Under the pieces are notes generated by a model, which was not told the origin of the DNA, made no database searches, and was given only the letters and a program-made list of their open reading frames with translations. The position numbers and the translations under genes are program-made. Below, in pieces: positions 43,690 through 53,043 of a DNA stretch of 64,000 bases. Origin of the DNA: Kordiimonas sp. SCSIO 12610 (lineage in GTDB: Bacteria > Pseudomonadota > Alphaproteobacteria > Sphingomonadales > Kordiimonadaceae); contig NZ_CP073747.1 in the NCBI RefSeq assembly GCF_024398015.1, forward strand, positions 1,188,501-1,252,500, given 5' to 3'. Position 1 is the stretch's first letter. Every line of letters starts with the position of its first letter.

Positions 43690-44274
43690 CTATTTCGGAT
43701 GCAGCCAGCATTCTGCGACATGGTCATTTACCATGCCAGTGGCTTGCATAAAGGCATAGATGATCGTTGATCCGACAAAGGTCATACCCCGTTTTTTCAG
43801 GTCTTTCGAAAGGGCATCGCTGATCTCGGTGTTAACGGGCACTTCTTCAAAGCTTTGCCATTTATTGATGATGGGGTTGCCGTCCACGAAGGCCCACAGA
43901 TATTTGCTGAAGCTTCCAAATTCTTCCTGAATTTTTATGAAAGCAATGGCATTTTTACGCGTGCCATAGATTTTCAACTTGTTTCTGATAATCGCCGGAT
44001 TTTCACGCAGGGCTTCAAGCTCATTATCGCTCATTTCGGCAACACGCTGAACATCAAAGCCATGAAAAGCAGCGCGGTATCCTTCCCGTTTTCTAAGCAC
44101 AGTTTCCCAGCTCAGGCCTGCCTGCGCGCCCTCTAAGATTAGCATCTCAAAAAGCTGTTGGTCATCATAAACGGGTATGGCCCATTCCCTGTCGTGATAA
44201 TCGGCGTAAAATTCCTGTCCCGGTTTGTTGCCGAAACATCGTTTTTTACCATCAGAACCAGTTGATAGGGGCAT
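43690..44274 (-). CDS. tag: DNA-3-methyladenine glycosylase I
   Basis: A 194-residue Tag protein. The zinc ligands are visible: Cys in KKRCFGN, His in YHDREW, and His/Cys in NDHVAECWLHP near the C-terminus. The catalytic/base-recognition region has LEGAQAGLSWETVLRKREGYR and MTFVGSTIIYAFMQATGMVNDH. It excises 3-methyladenine from alkylated DNA. Monocistronic. Confidence 0.95.
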   Translation of the reverse strand: MPLSTGSDGKKRCFGNKPGQEFYADYHDREWAIPVYDDQQLFEMLILEGAQAGLSWETVLRKREGYRAAFHGFDVQRVAEMSDNELEALRENPAIIRNKLKIYGTRKNAIAFIKIQEEFGSFSKYLWAFVDGNPIINKWQSFEEVPVNTEISDALSKDLKKRGMTFVGSTIIYAFMQATGMVNDHVAECWLHPK

Positions 44275-44311
44275 GCATACTTCCGTATAGAAACAAGGGT
44301 ACTCTTATGGG

Positions 44312-44965
44312 CTATTTTTTACTGCGTTCATAATAGTGATTAAGTTCTATGATTTCCATATTCTTTGCTTCAGAGCGCTTATAAATAACATGAATAAGAT
44401 CACTTTTCGTGTAAAATAGCGGTGTTGTTGCCCATAGCCAATTATACTTTAGTTTCCAGTCGTTAGCTCCTTTTTTAGCAGAGCCTGACCATGTCAATTG
44501 TTTCCAGCCTTCCTTTGCAGGGACTGTCCGCCCGACAGCTGCGGTTGAGCCCGCGCGGCCAAATTTTCTGGTTAATTCTCTTCTGGTTCTAAACCCATCT
44601 ACACCGCTGGTAATGATGGTACACTTAGTACCTGATGGCTTCGAGGGTTTATTGGAAACAAAATTGGATATAGTCAAAACAATCAACTCGCCAGCATATC
44701 GGTTCTGAAGGGCATAGGCCCGTGTATCCGATGATAAATTGAGGGCTGATTTTTCTCCGACACTTAAAGTATGCCAATTTTTGCTATCAATGGGTTCTAA
44801 TGGCCTTTGGTTTTTTGCACTGGCGTCAAAGCAATATTTGCTAAAAATATAGGTGGGGCTTGGTAGCGATGATATCTCTATCTCTTCACCTTGCGCGGAT
44901 GCAGCAACGGTGCATAGTGATACGACTAGAAATTTGGTTATGATTAATCGCAAAATATCTTGCAT
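44312..44965 (-). CDS. Exported uncharacterised protein
   Basis: A 217-residue protein with a signal peptide (QDILRLIITKFLVVSLCTVAASA) and no recognisable domain. The mature part is basic, with beta-rich stretches (YAGELIVLTISNF, GWKQLTWSGSAKKG, WLWATTPLFYTK). Start ATG 44965 has GAGGG upstream; a GTG at 44986 would add seven residues. It lies 37 bases upstream of tag on the same strand, so they may be co-transcribed. Role unknown. Confidence 0.75.
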   Translation of the reverse strand: MQDILRLIITKFLVVSLCTVAASAQGEEIEISSLPSPTYIFSKYCFDASAKNQRPLEPIDSKNWHTLSVGEKSALNLSSDTRAYALQNRYAGELIVLTISNFVSNKPSKPSGTKCTIITSGVDGFRTRRELTRKFGRAGSTAAVGRTVPAKEGWKQLTWSGSAKKGANDWKLKYNWLWATTPLFYTKSDLIHVIYKRSEAKNMEIIELNHYYERSKK

Positions 44966-45029
44966 CTTTCCCTCAAATTTAAACACAAATTACTAAATAA
45001 AAAGAGAAAAATACAATCAATTAAGTGTG

Positions 45030-45512
45030 TTAGGTGCCGTAATTTCCTTGCTGCATCAAATGGCTGTTGCAAACCTTACAATCACTGCTGCCAAATCCTT
45101 TGATTGGAAACGATAGGCTTTTGTCTGTGGATAGGATGCTGATTAAATCACATTCATTGCCGTTCGGTACCGCCAGTGCGGAAATCGAGTGTGCTTTTGT
45201 TGTTAAATGGTCGATATGCCAATGAACTTTCTTCGTTGCTGCTAAGTGGCGTTTGAGGCGTGATTTTATCCCGCCGCTGCCATAGGCATTCCCGACATAA
45301 TAATAAACGCCAGCTGGCAATTCATTGGTTTTCAGACTTTGAATATCAAGATTTATCGGCTGTTTAACCTCAATCACTAGAATATAAGCGCCTTTTTCTG
45401 TGCCGAGGGTGTCAAGCGTATCCAAGGTAACAAAGGTGCTTTCGATACCTTGGGTTTTGAATATATCCTTGGTGAGCGCGTGAAAATTAAACGACGTATC
45501 AGTGCTTCTCAT
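45030..45512 (-). CDS. DUF123 GIY-YIG-like nuclease-fold protein
   Basis: A 160-residue protein of the DUF123 branch of GIY-YIG folds. It shows GVYYYVGNAYGSGGIKSRLKRHL (GIY-YIG-like with Arg), VHWHIDHLT and ECDLISIL, and ends with a zinc-like GFGSSDCKVCNSHL. The classic GIY-YIG tyrosines are partly replaced, so catalysis is uncertain. It lies 3 bases after the GMC oxidoreductase stop and is the last gene of that minus-strand run. Confidence 0.8.
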   Translation of the reverse strand: MRSTDTSFNFHALTKDIFKTQGIESTFVTLDTLDTLGTEKGAYILVIEVKQPINLDIQSLKTNELPAGVYYYVGNAYGSGGIKSRLKRHLAATKKVHWHIDHLTTKAHSISALAVPNGNECDLISILSTDKSLSFPIKGFGSSDCKVCNSHLMQQGNYGT

Positions 45513-45515
45513 ATT

Positions 45516-47126
45516 CTAGTAGGCGGCCTTGATCATATCAGCGCATTTCTCAGCCACCATAATCGTTGGTGCATTCGTGTTTCCACCGATCAGGCGTGGC
45601 ATTACGCTCGCATCTGCAACACGCAGGCCCTTAACGCCAATAACCTTGAGTTCAGGGTCTAGAACACTATTTTGATTATCGGTTGGCCCCATAGAGCAGG
45701 TGCCGACAGGGTGATAAATCGTTTCTGACGCCTCGCGGATACGGGCATGGAGCGCTTCGTCATCGTCGATATCCATATCATTCCAAGGCGACTTCTCATG
45801 CGAAATATAGGCCTGAAGCGCAGGGGCTGCAAACATTCGCCGAGCAACCTTCACCCCTTCTGAAAGGACACGAATATCCTCTGGGCTTTCCAGGTAATTG
45901 GGGTCAATTTTCGCGGACTCAAGTGGATCACTGCTATGAAGCGAAATAGTGCCGCGGCTGTGGGGGCGAAGCTGACAAATATGAATGCCCATCCCGTGTT
46001 CATGACTGTCTTCAAACCCGTGCGGTGCGTCTGCCATACCGAGCAGGATATGGAATTGAATATCAGGTCGCTCTAACGCCGGGTCCGTTTTGATAAACGC
46101 CCCTGTGGGCAATACCACATCAGAAAGGATACCCGGTTTTTTCAGGAACCATTTTGCCATTTCCATCAGACCGCGATGGGGGGCTTGGTACCGCAATAAT
46201 GATATTGGGTCCTTCAGGTGTGCTGATACCAGAACATCCAGATGGTCCTGCATGTTTTTCCCAACACCTTTCAGGCTATGCACCATATCAATACCAACAC
46301 TGGTGATATCATCAGGGTCGCCAATTCCCGATAGCTGCAAAAGCTGCGGGCTGTTGATCGCACCGCCAGAGAGGATAATTTCGTTATTCACATTCAGGGT
46401 TTTGATCTGGCCTTTTTGTTCCACCTCAAGGCCTGTAACTGTCTTGCCGTCAAACAGTACCTTCCTCGCCATGGTTTCGGCGAGAACCGTCAGGTTCGGG
46501 CGATTAAGGGCTTCGGACAAATAGGTGAAGGCGGTTGATTGGCGCCGTCCGTCACGAATGGTTTGGTCATACCACCCCACGCCTTCTTGGGTTTCTCCGT
46601 TGAAATCGTAGGTGAACGGCAGGCCAATTTCATCGCCTGCTTTTAAAAAGGCATCGTTTAATTCATGCGTTGATGTGCGCTCGGTCACCTTCAAAGGGCC
46701 GCTGGCGCCGTGATATTCACTGTCGCCCCGGGTGTTGCCTTCCGATTTTTTGAAATAGGGCAGCACGTCGTCATAGGACCAGCCTGTGCATCCAAGCTGC
46801 GCCCATTCGTCGTAATCACGTGCGTGGCCCCGAATATAGATCATGCCGTTGATCGAACTTGATCCGCCCATCACCTTACCGCGCGGCCAATAAAGTTTGC
46901 GGTTATTAAGGTTCTTTTGGGGTTCGGTCCAATAATTCCAGTTCATCGGGTTTGGGGGAACGATTTTTGAAATCAGGCCCGGCATATCAACCTTTAGCCC
47001 GCCTTTTTTCTTACCCGCTTCAATCAGCGCAACCTTATAGTCACTTCGTTCGCTTAATCTTGCCGCGAGCGCACAACCCGCTGATCCGCCGCCAACAACG
47101 ATAAAATCAAAAGTATCCATACTCAT
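45516..47126 (-). CDS. GMC-family FAD-dependent oxidoreductase
   Basis: A 536-residue GMC oxidoreductase (choline/alcohol dehydrogenase-like). FAD-binding GGGSAGCALAARL lies at the N-terminus, the GMC signatures GGSSSINGMIYIRGHARDYDEW and SGGAINSPQLLQLSGIGD follow, and the C-terminal active-site region has HPVGTCSMG with the catalytic His. It oxidises alcohols to aldehydes. Just downstream of the P450 gene (23 bases), it plausibly acts on the alcohol that the P450 makes. Confidence 0.95.
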   Translation of the reverse strand: MSMDTFDFIVVGGGSAGCALAARLSERSDYKVALIEAGKKKGGLKVDMPGLISKIVPPNPMNWNYWTEPQKNLNNRKLYWPRGKVMGGSSSINGMIYIRGHARDYDEWAQLGCTGWSYDDVLPYFKKSEGNTRGDSEYHGASGPLKVTERTSTHELNDAFLKAGDEIGLPFTYDFNGETQEGVGWYDQTIRDGRRQSTAFTYLSEALNRPNLTVLAETMARKVLFDGKTVTGLEVEQKGQIKTLNVNNEIILSGGAINSPQLLQLSGIGDPDDITSVGIDMVHSLKGVGKNMQDHLDVLVSAHLKDPISLLRYQAPHRGLMEMAKWFLKKPGILSDVVLPTGAFIKTDPALERPDIQFHILLGMADAPHGFEDSHEHGMGIHICQLRPHSRGTISLHSSDPLESAKIDPNYLESPEDIRVLSEGVKVARRMFAAPALQAYISHEKSPWNDMDIDDDEALHARIREASETIYHPVGTCSMGPTDNQNSVLDPELKVIGVKGLRVADASVMPRLIGGNTNAPTIMVAEKCADMIKAAY

Positions 47127-47149
47127 TCACAGTACCCTTATTTTATGGA

Positions 47150-48511
47150 TTAGCTATCAAGCTTACGCAGCTTAACAGGAAGGCCGTCTATCGGTTTGAT
47201 AATCGGCATGAGCTGAAATTTGCTGGTATAGCCAACGGGCATTTCAATCGCATAATGCGGTAGAAGGTGCGCAAGGATTACCTTGGTTTGCATGTAGGCG
47301 AAATGAAGGCCAAGGCACATATGCGCGCCGCCGCCGAACGGTATCCAGGCATAGCGATGGCGGCCCTTGCTGTTTTCGGGGCTAAAGCGCATGGGATCGA
47401 AATCTTCCGGGCTATCCCAATGATCGCTGCTGCGGTGGGTATAGACCGTGCTGATGCCGATTGTTGTCCCCTTCGGGATGATATGACCTTTTACCTCTAC
47501 GTCGCGTACAGTTTCCCGCGCGATCGAGGGAACAGGCGGGTTCATCCGTAAGGCCTCTTTGAACGCATACTCAAGGATCGTGAGGTCATTCATTTTATCA
47601 TAGGGCAGGCGATCATCATTCAGGTTCAGGTTTTTGATCTCATCCCTGATTTTATCCTGCCAGTCGGTATGGCGGCCAATCTCATAAACCAGCGTTGTCA
47701 TGGAACTGGTGATGGTATCATGGGCGGCCATCCACAGGAATATCATATGGTCGATGATTTCCTGATCGGTGAACCTATTGCCTTCATCGTCTTCTGCGAT
47801 ACAAAGCTGCGTGAAAATATCATCGCCGTCTGATTTACGGCGCTCCTCGATCTGACTACCGAGAAATTCAATCATATATTTGCGGCCTTTGACGCCTTTA
47901 TACATCAAACTACCGGGGATCGGAACGCGGACAAGGCCAACACTGGCGGCAACCATGTCCGAGAGCGCGGTATTAATTCTCTCACGCTCAGGGTGGTCCG
48001 CGCCGAGGCCTAGGAAAACACTCGATGCCATATCAAGCGTGAGTTGCTTGATCGCTGGGTAGAAGGCAAAACTACCTTTCTCACCCCACGCCTTTATGCG
48101 TTCGGGCATTTCATCGTTCAGGCGCTCCATATAGCCGCGCATAGGGCCGGTTTTAAAGGCAGCCGCCATTATATGACGATGGGCTTTATGATGATCGAAA
48201 TCCATCAACATAAGGCCATTGGGGAACAACCGTGCAAGCCACGGGGCCCAGCCTTTCTCGCTCGAGAAATTCTTGCCCTTATCCATCAGAACAAGTTCGT
48301 TATATTCCGGGCCCATCATTTGAACAATGTCGCGGAAAAAGCTGTTGGTGCGATAGAGCGTGCCATATTTGGCAATCATGGATTTTGAAAATTTGCTAGA
48401 ATTTTTTAAAATCGACAGTGTATGCCCAAAAAATGGCAGGCCGGATTCACCGGGTAAATTGCTAAGGTTTGCACTCGCTTTCAGCTGTGGTGGTTCGATT
48501 GTATCAGCCAT
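47150..48511 (-). CDS. Cytochrome P450
   Basis: A 453-residue soluble P450. The haem loop is FGGGAHMCLG with Cys399 as ligand; the I-helix has AAHDTITSS; the K-helix ExxR is EALR; and the PERF-like region is EDFDPMRFSPE. It lacks an N-terminal anchor. It hydroxylates a hydrophobic substrate using electrons from an unlinked ferredoxin system. Gene order (ABM protein, P450, GMC) suggests sequential oxidation; the substrate is unknown. Confidence 0.95.
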   Translation of the reverse strand: MADTIEPPQLKASANLSNLPGESGLPFFGHTLSILKNSSKFSKSMIAKYGTLYRTNSFFRDIVQMMGPEYNELVLMDKGKNFSSEKGWAPWLARLFPNGLMLMDFDHHKAHRHIMAAAFKTGPMRGYMERLNDEMPERIKAWGEKGSFAFYPAIKQLTLDMASSVFLGLGADHPERERINTALSDMVAASVGLVRVPIPGSLMYKGVKGRKYMIEFLGSQIEERRKSDGDDIFTQLCIAEDDEGNRFTDQEIIDHMIFLWMAAHDTITSSMTTLVYEIGRHTDWQDKIRDEIKNLNLNDDRLPYDKMNDLTILEYAFKEALRMNPPVPSIARETVRDVEVKGHIIPKGTTIGISTVYTHRSSDHWDSPEDFDPMRFSPENSKGRHRYAWIPFGGGAHMCLGLHFAYMQTKVILAHLLPHYAIEMPVGYTSKFQLMPIIKPIDGLPVKLRKLDS

Positions 48512-48607
48512 CGCTCACTCTCCCATAAGTTCCCATATGAATATCAACATAAGTAAACTCTTTAGTCCAGTAAATAGATGGCCTCTTCACTGATAAATGA
48601 AAGATAT

Positions 48608-48979
48608 TTATGTATTTTCAAAGGCATAATGGCGATCAACGCGGGCGATACGTGTGATGTAGGCGCGGTACCATTTATTCCTGCCTGCTTTCTGGGCGGT
48701 CATGTGGTCTGCCTGTTGTTTCCATTTTTTGATCGAGGCTTCGTTTTCCCAGTAACTGACGGTAATGCCCGTACCGTCACGGTCATGGGCACTTTCATAG
48801 CCGATATACCCGCTTTGCTCGGCGGCAAGGCGAACCATATCTTCTGCTGTTTGGCTATATCCATCAAGGGGGCCGTCATTTTGAATACTTGTAAAAATAA
48901 CGGCCATATAGGGCGGCTCTGGGGCATGCGATAATCGTTTGTCAGATGGTGAAATCGTCATGCCTGTTTCCTTGTTCAT
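48608..48979 (-). CDS. Antibiotic-biosynthesis-monooxygenase-like protein
   Basis: A 123-residue dimeric ferredoxin-like ABM protein: YMAVIFTSIQNDG strand, GYSQTAEDMVRLAAEQSGYIGYESAHDRDG helix and strand, and ISYWENEASIKKWKQQADH. ABM proteins are cofactor-free monooxygenases or ligand-binding partners. It lies 13 bases downstream of the oxoprolinase gene in the same operon and upstream of the P450. Confidence 0.85.
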   Translation of the reverse strand: MNKETGMTISPSDKRLSHAPEPPYMAVIFTSIQNDGPLDGYSQTAEDMVRLAAEQSGYIGYESAHDRDGTGITVSYWENEASIKKWKQQADHMTAQKAGRNKWYRAYITRIARVDRHYAFENT

Positions 48980-48992
48980 ACTTGCTTATAGT

Positions 48993-51900
48993 TTAGTTTT
49001 TGGTGCCATACCCACCGCCGCCCGGTGTTTTAATAAGCACGCAGTCACCAGCCTTTAAAACAGCATGGTCAGCGTACTTAAGATCGTCGATTTTGCCGTC
49101 TGTTCGAAGAACGCTGGTTTCGCCGGTTTTCCCGTCATTGCCCCCCGAAAGGCCGGGTGGTGCATAATCGCGGTGGTTAGAAAGAATGGTCATTTCCATC
49201 GCTTCCTTAAAGCGAACTTTTCGAACAACGCCGTTGCCGCCCGCGTATGCGCCTTTGCCGCCGCTGTTTTCGCGGACGCTGAAGTCTTCGAGGATAACAG
49301 GATAGCGCCATTCAAGAACCTCAACATCCGTGAGGCGGCTATTGGTCATATGGGATTGGATTGCGTCTGTGCCCGTAAAGCCGTTGCCTGCACCTGTGCC
49401 GCCTGCGATGGTTTCATAATACTGGTAGGTATCATTGCCGAAGGTGAAATTATTCATGGTGCCCTGTGACGCCGCAAGGGCTTTTGTCGCAATAAAGAGG
49501 GCGTTCGTAATGGCTTGGCTGGTTTCCACATTGCCTGCAACAACGGCGGCTGGTGGCGTGGGGTTTAACATACACCCTTCTGGCACGATAAGGTTAATCG
49601 GTTTCAGGCAGCCTGCGTTCAAGGGAATATCGTCGCCTGTCAAGACCCTGAAGACATAAAGGGTCGCGGCCTTCGTGACGGCAAGCGGTGCGTTATAATT
49701 ATTATTTTGAATAGTGCTTGCGCCTGTGAAATCGACCGTTGCTGTGCGTGCCTTTTTGTCGACGGTGATTTTTACCTTGATTACCGCGCCGCAGTCCATC
49801 GGGTATTCGCATACACCGTCTTGCAATTTATCAATCACGCGCCTTACGGCTTCCTCAGCGTTATTTTGCACATGCCCCATGTAGGAACTTACAACGTCTG
49901 CACCGAAATCATCCACAAGGTGTTTAACCTGTGATACGCCGCGTTCGTTCGCTGCAATCTGTGCCTTCAGGTCAGCAATATTTTGCGTAACATTGCGCGT
50001 AGGATACGGGCCGGACTTGAGTGCGGTTTTAAGAGCATCCTCTTGGAATATACCCTCTTTCACCAATTCAAAATTGGTAAAACGAATACCTTCTTCTTCA
50101 ATGCGGGTTGAATTTGAAGGCATGGACCCCGGTGTTGTACCGCCGATATCCGCGTGATGGCCCCGTGATGCCACATAATAGGCGGGGGTAGGGGCATCAA
50201 GAAATACGGGCGTTATAACCGTTATATCTGGTAGGTGCGTACCACCAGCATACGGATCATTTAGCATGTAAACGTCGCCCGGTTTGATCGAGTTTCTGTT
50301 TTCTTCAACAACGGCAGCAACGCTGTCTCCCATGCTGCCAAGGTGAACAGGCATATGGGGTGCGTTTGCAATCAGGTTTCCGTCTGCGTCAAACACAGCG
50401 CAGGAGAAATCAAGCCTTTCCTTCACATTCACCGAATGGGCGGTCTTGGCTAAGATGCCACCCATTTCTTCTGCGACTGACATGAAAAGATTATTGAAGA
50501 CCTCAAGCATAATTGGATCAGCAGCATCCGCAGAAATATCTTGGCGTGACCGCGCTTCGTAGCGCGCGAGCTGAAGGGTATCCTTCTTGTCAACAACTGC
50601 ATGCCAACCGGGTTCAACAATCGTCGTACCACCGTTTTCAGTGATAACCGCTGGTCCCTTAATGAAATGATTTGGTTTTAACGTATGGCGGTTATAAACC
50701 GCTGCACTAACATTTTCGCCGTTCATGAAGGTGCTTAGGTGCTGGCTTGCTTCTGTTTCATGGCCGTCTGCTGTTAGGCCCAAGGCATTTTGTGCACTGC
50801 CCCCGATGGTTTCCACTTCCATCGCTTCTGCGATTATGGTTTGGCCGCTTTCAATAAAGCCAAATTGCTTTTTATGCTGGGCCTCAAACGAGGTGATCAT
50901 ATCTGACAATTCACCAAACGGAATCGTAAGCGTTGTATCTGTGCCTTTGTATTTTGCGCGGATCGAGCGGTGAAGGGTCTGCCCGCTCAAGGGAACTCCT
51001 TGGGCTTCCAGGCCATTTGCAGCGTCATTTGATACCAATGCGCTCACGTCCGTTAGCGTATCCATAGCATCCAATGGGCATTCAAGCGCTTGTTCGCGAA
51101 TGACGCGTTGGTCTGCAAGACCCATACCAAGGGCCGATAGGACGCCAGAAAATGGTGGTACAATAACTTTCGTCATACCAAGGGCATCAGCCACAAGGCA
51201 TGCATGCTGACCACCAGCCCCGCCAAAGGTTAGGAGGGCATATTTCTTAATATCATGACCACGCTCAACGGATACACGTTTGATCGCGCGCGCCATATGT
51301 TCGATCGCAACAGACAGGAAACCCTCAGCAATTTCTTCAAGGCCAAGGGTGTTGCCCGTTTCATGCTGGATAGCCTGCTGTAGTTTTTCAAAACCTGCTT
51401 TTGTTGCTTCAAAATTCAGTTTTTCAGTGCCGGATTTTCCAAAAACGGCCGGAAAAAGGTCAGGATTGAGTTTGCCGAGCATGACATTACAATCCGTAAC
51501 GGTTATTGGCCCACCGCGCCCATATGCTGCTGGGCCGGGGAATGCGCCCGCGGACGCAGGTCCAACCCGGAAGCGACCATCATGAAAATCACAAATGGAA
51601 CCGCCCCCTGCGGCAACCGTGTGGATATCCATCATGGGAACTGTCATGCGCACCCCTGCAACCACAGTATCGGTAACGCGCTCATAGGTGCCGCCATAGT
51701 GGCTAACATCTGTGGAGGTTCCGCCCATATCAAAACCGATCAGCTTAAAGGTATCAGCGCGCTCGCCGGTTTTGGCAGCACCCACGATACCACCTGCGGG
51801 GCCAGAGAGTACGGCGTCCTTGCCTTCAAATGTATCCGCGTGTGCAAGGCCACCATTTGATTGCATGAAATACAAGGGCGTATCGCCAACATTTTCCTTA

Positions 51901-52580
51901 ATCTGGTTAACATAGCGCCTAAGGATCGGTGAAAGGTATGCGTCCGCAACCGTTGTATCACCGCGTGGTACCAGCTTCATGAGGGGGCTAACTTTATGGC
52001 TGACGGATATTTGGGTAAAGCCGATCTCGCGAGCTAGCTCTGCCGCGCGTTCCTCGTGGTCTGTATGGCGGTAACCATGCACAAAGGCAATTGCCACGCT
52101 TTTGATGCCGGATGCGAAGGCGGACTTTAGGCTTTGACGGCATGCGCCCTCATCGAACGGGGTAATGATATCGCCGTCCATACCGACGCGTTCTGAAACC
52201 TCTTCAACGCGCGAATATAAAGGGGTTGGCCTTGTGGGTTTGAAGGCAAAAAGGTCATCACGGTGCTGTTGGGCAATTAGAAGTGCATCCTTGAACCCCT
52301 TTGTGACCAAAAGCAGCGTTGGTTCACCATTTCGCTCCAGAAGGGCATTGGTCGCGACAGTTGTTCCCATTTTGATGGCTTCAACCTGTTCGGAAGGAAA
52401 GGGTGAGTTATCATCGACCTGCATGATCTCGCGCATGGCGAAAACGGCAGCATCTTTGTAGCGCTCAGGATTTTCCGAGAGATATTTATAGCTTATCAAC
52501 CGGCCGGATGGATGGCGTGCTATTACATCTGTGAAGGTTCCACCCCGATCAATCCAGAACTGCCATTTTTTATCCGTCAT
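48993..52580 (-). CDS. Hydantoinase/5-oxoprolinase, HyuA-HyuB fusion
   Basis: A 1195-residue ATP-dependent 5-oxoprolinase-type enzyme with both subunits fused in one chain. The N-terminal HyuA half (about residues 1-690) has WIDRGGTFTDVIAR and the actin-like DMGGTSTDVSHY; the C-terminal HyuB half has MPVHLGSMGDSVAAVVEEN, LNDPYAGGTHLPDITV and SRGHHADIGGTTPGSMP. It opens 5-oxoproline to glutamate with ATP, or acts on a related lactam. It heads the minus-strand operon with ABM, P450, GMC and DUF123 proteins. With GGT (39350) it suggests gamma-glutamyl salvage. Confidence 0.93.
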   Translation of the reverse strand: MTDKKWQFWIDRGGTFTDVIARHPSGRLISYKYLSENPERYKDAAVFAMREIMQVDDNSPFPSEQVEAIKMGTTVATNALLERNGEPTLLLVTKGFKDALLIAQQHRDDLFAFKPTRPTPLYSRVEEVSERVGMDGDIITPFDEGACRQSLKSAFASGIKSVAIAFVHGYRHTDHEERAAELAREIGFTQISVSHKVSPLMKLVPRGDTTVADAYLSPILRRYVNQIKENVGDTPLYFMQSNGGLAHADTFEGKDAVLSGPAGGIVGAAKTGERADTFKLIGFDMGGTSTDVSHYGGTYERVTDTVVAGVRMTVPMMDIHTVAAGGGSICDFHDGRFRVGPASAGAFPGPAAYGRGGPITVTDCNVMLGKLNPDLFPAVFGKSGTEKLNFEATKAGFEKLQQAIQHETGNTLGLEEIAEGFLSVAIEHMARAIKRVSVERGHDIKKYALLTFGGAGGQHACLVADALGMTKVIVPPFSGVLSALGMGLADQRVIREQALECPLDAMDTLTDVSALVSNDAANGLEAQGVPLSGQTLHRSIRAKYKGTDTTLTIPFGELSDMITSFEAQHKKQFGFIESGQTIIAEAMEVETIGGSAQNALGLTADGHETEASQHLSTFMNGENVSAAVYNRHTLKPNHFIKGPAVITENGGTTIVEPGWHAVVDKKDTLQLARYEARSRQDISADAADPIMLEVFNNLFMSVAEEMGGILAKTAHSVNVKERLDFSCAVFDADGNLIANAPHMPVHLGSMGDSVAAVVEENRNSIKPGDVYMLNDPYAGGTHLPDITVITPVFLDAPTPAYYVASRGHHADIGGTTPGSMPSNSTRIEEEGIRFTNFELVKEGIFQEDALKTALKSGPYPTRNVTQNIADLKAQIAANERGVSQVKHLVDDFGADVVSSYMGHVQNNAEEAVRRVIDKLQDGVCEYPMDCGAVIKVKITVDKKARTATVDFTGASTIQNNNYNAPLAVTKAATLYVFRVLTGDDIPLNAGCLKPINLIVPEGCMLNPTPPAAVVAGNVETSQAITNALFIATKALAASQGTMNNFTFGNDTYQYYETIAGGTGAGNGFTGTDAIQSHMTNSRLTDVEVLEWRYPVILEDFSVRENSGGKGAYAGGNGVVRKVRFKEAMEMTILSNHRDYAPPGLSGGNDGKTGETSVLRTDGKIDDLKYADHAVLKAGDCVLIKTPGGGGYGTKN

Positions 52581-53043
52581 TTCTCATCCCGTTATCCTGA
52601 TAGAAGTTGCTATGACCTTTGCAACATAAAATCGTCGGTATATTTCGATTTTGGCATTGTGCATTTACCAATGACTTTTATCGTGTTTGCAGGAAATTAA
52701 TAGGAAAATTTATCTTTTTACGAGACTGTGATTGGCTGAAACACTCAGAATGATAGCGTTCTATATTCAATATGATGTTATCTAGGACAGTCCCTGAAAT
52801 CGTTGTAATTTAATTTCATAAAGCCAGCGGTGTTTTGTTGCTTATTATTAGCTGTTCTTCGATAGAAATTCGCGCATTAAGATAGTAAAGTGACAAAAAT
52901 TCACTCCATTCGTTTATTTATTTACTCAAATTTAAGTTTTTTTGAATGATGGTTTCCCATTGAATAGTGAAGTTACAAGCTCACGCGTATCTGTGCGTTT
53001 GATGATTTGGCAACTGAAAGCACGAAAGTCTTGGGGAAGATCA
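52581..53043. other. Divergent intergenic region, oxoprolinase / PAS chemoreceptor
   Basis: 463 AT-rich bases holding the divergent promoters. I see no gene or clear operator. In-frame codons upstream of the chemoreceptor start (from 52942) exist, but the ribosome-binding-site-preceded ATG is at 53044. Confidence 0.35.

Noticed and set aside
52942..53043. N-terminal extension of the three-PAS chemoreceptor
   Set aside because: The ATG at 53044 has a better ribosome-binding site (GGGGAAG), and the extension is not PAS-like.
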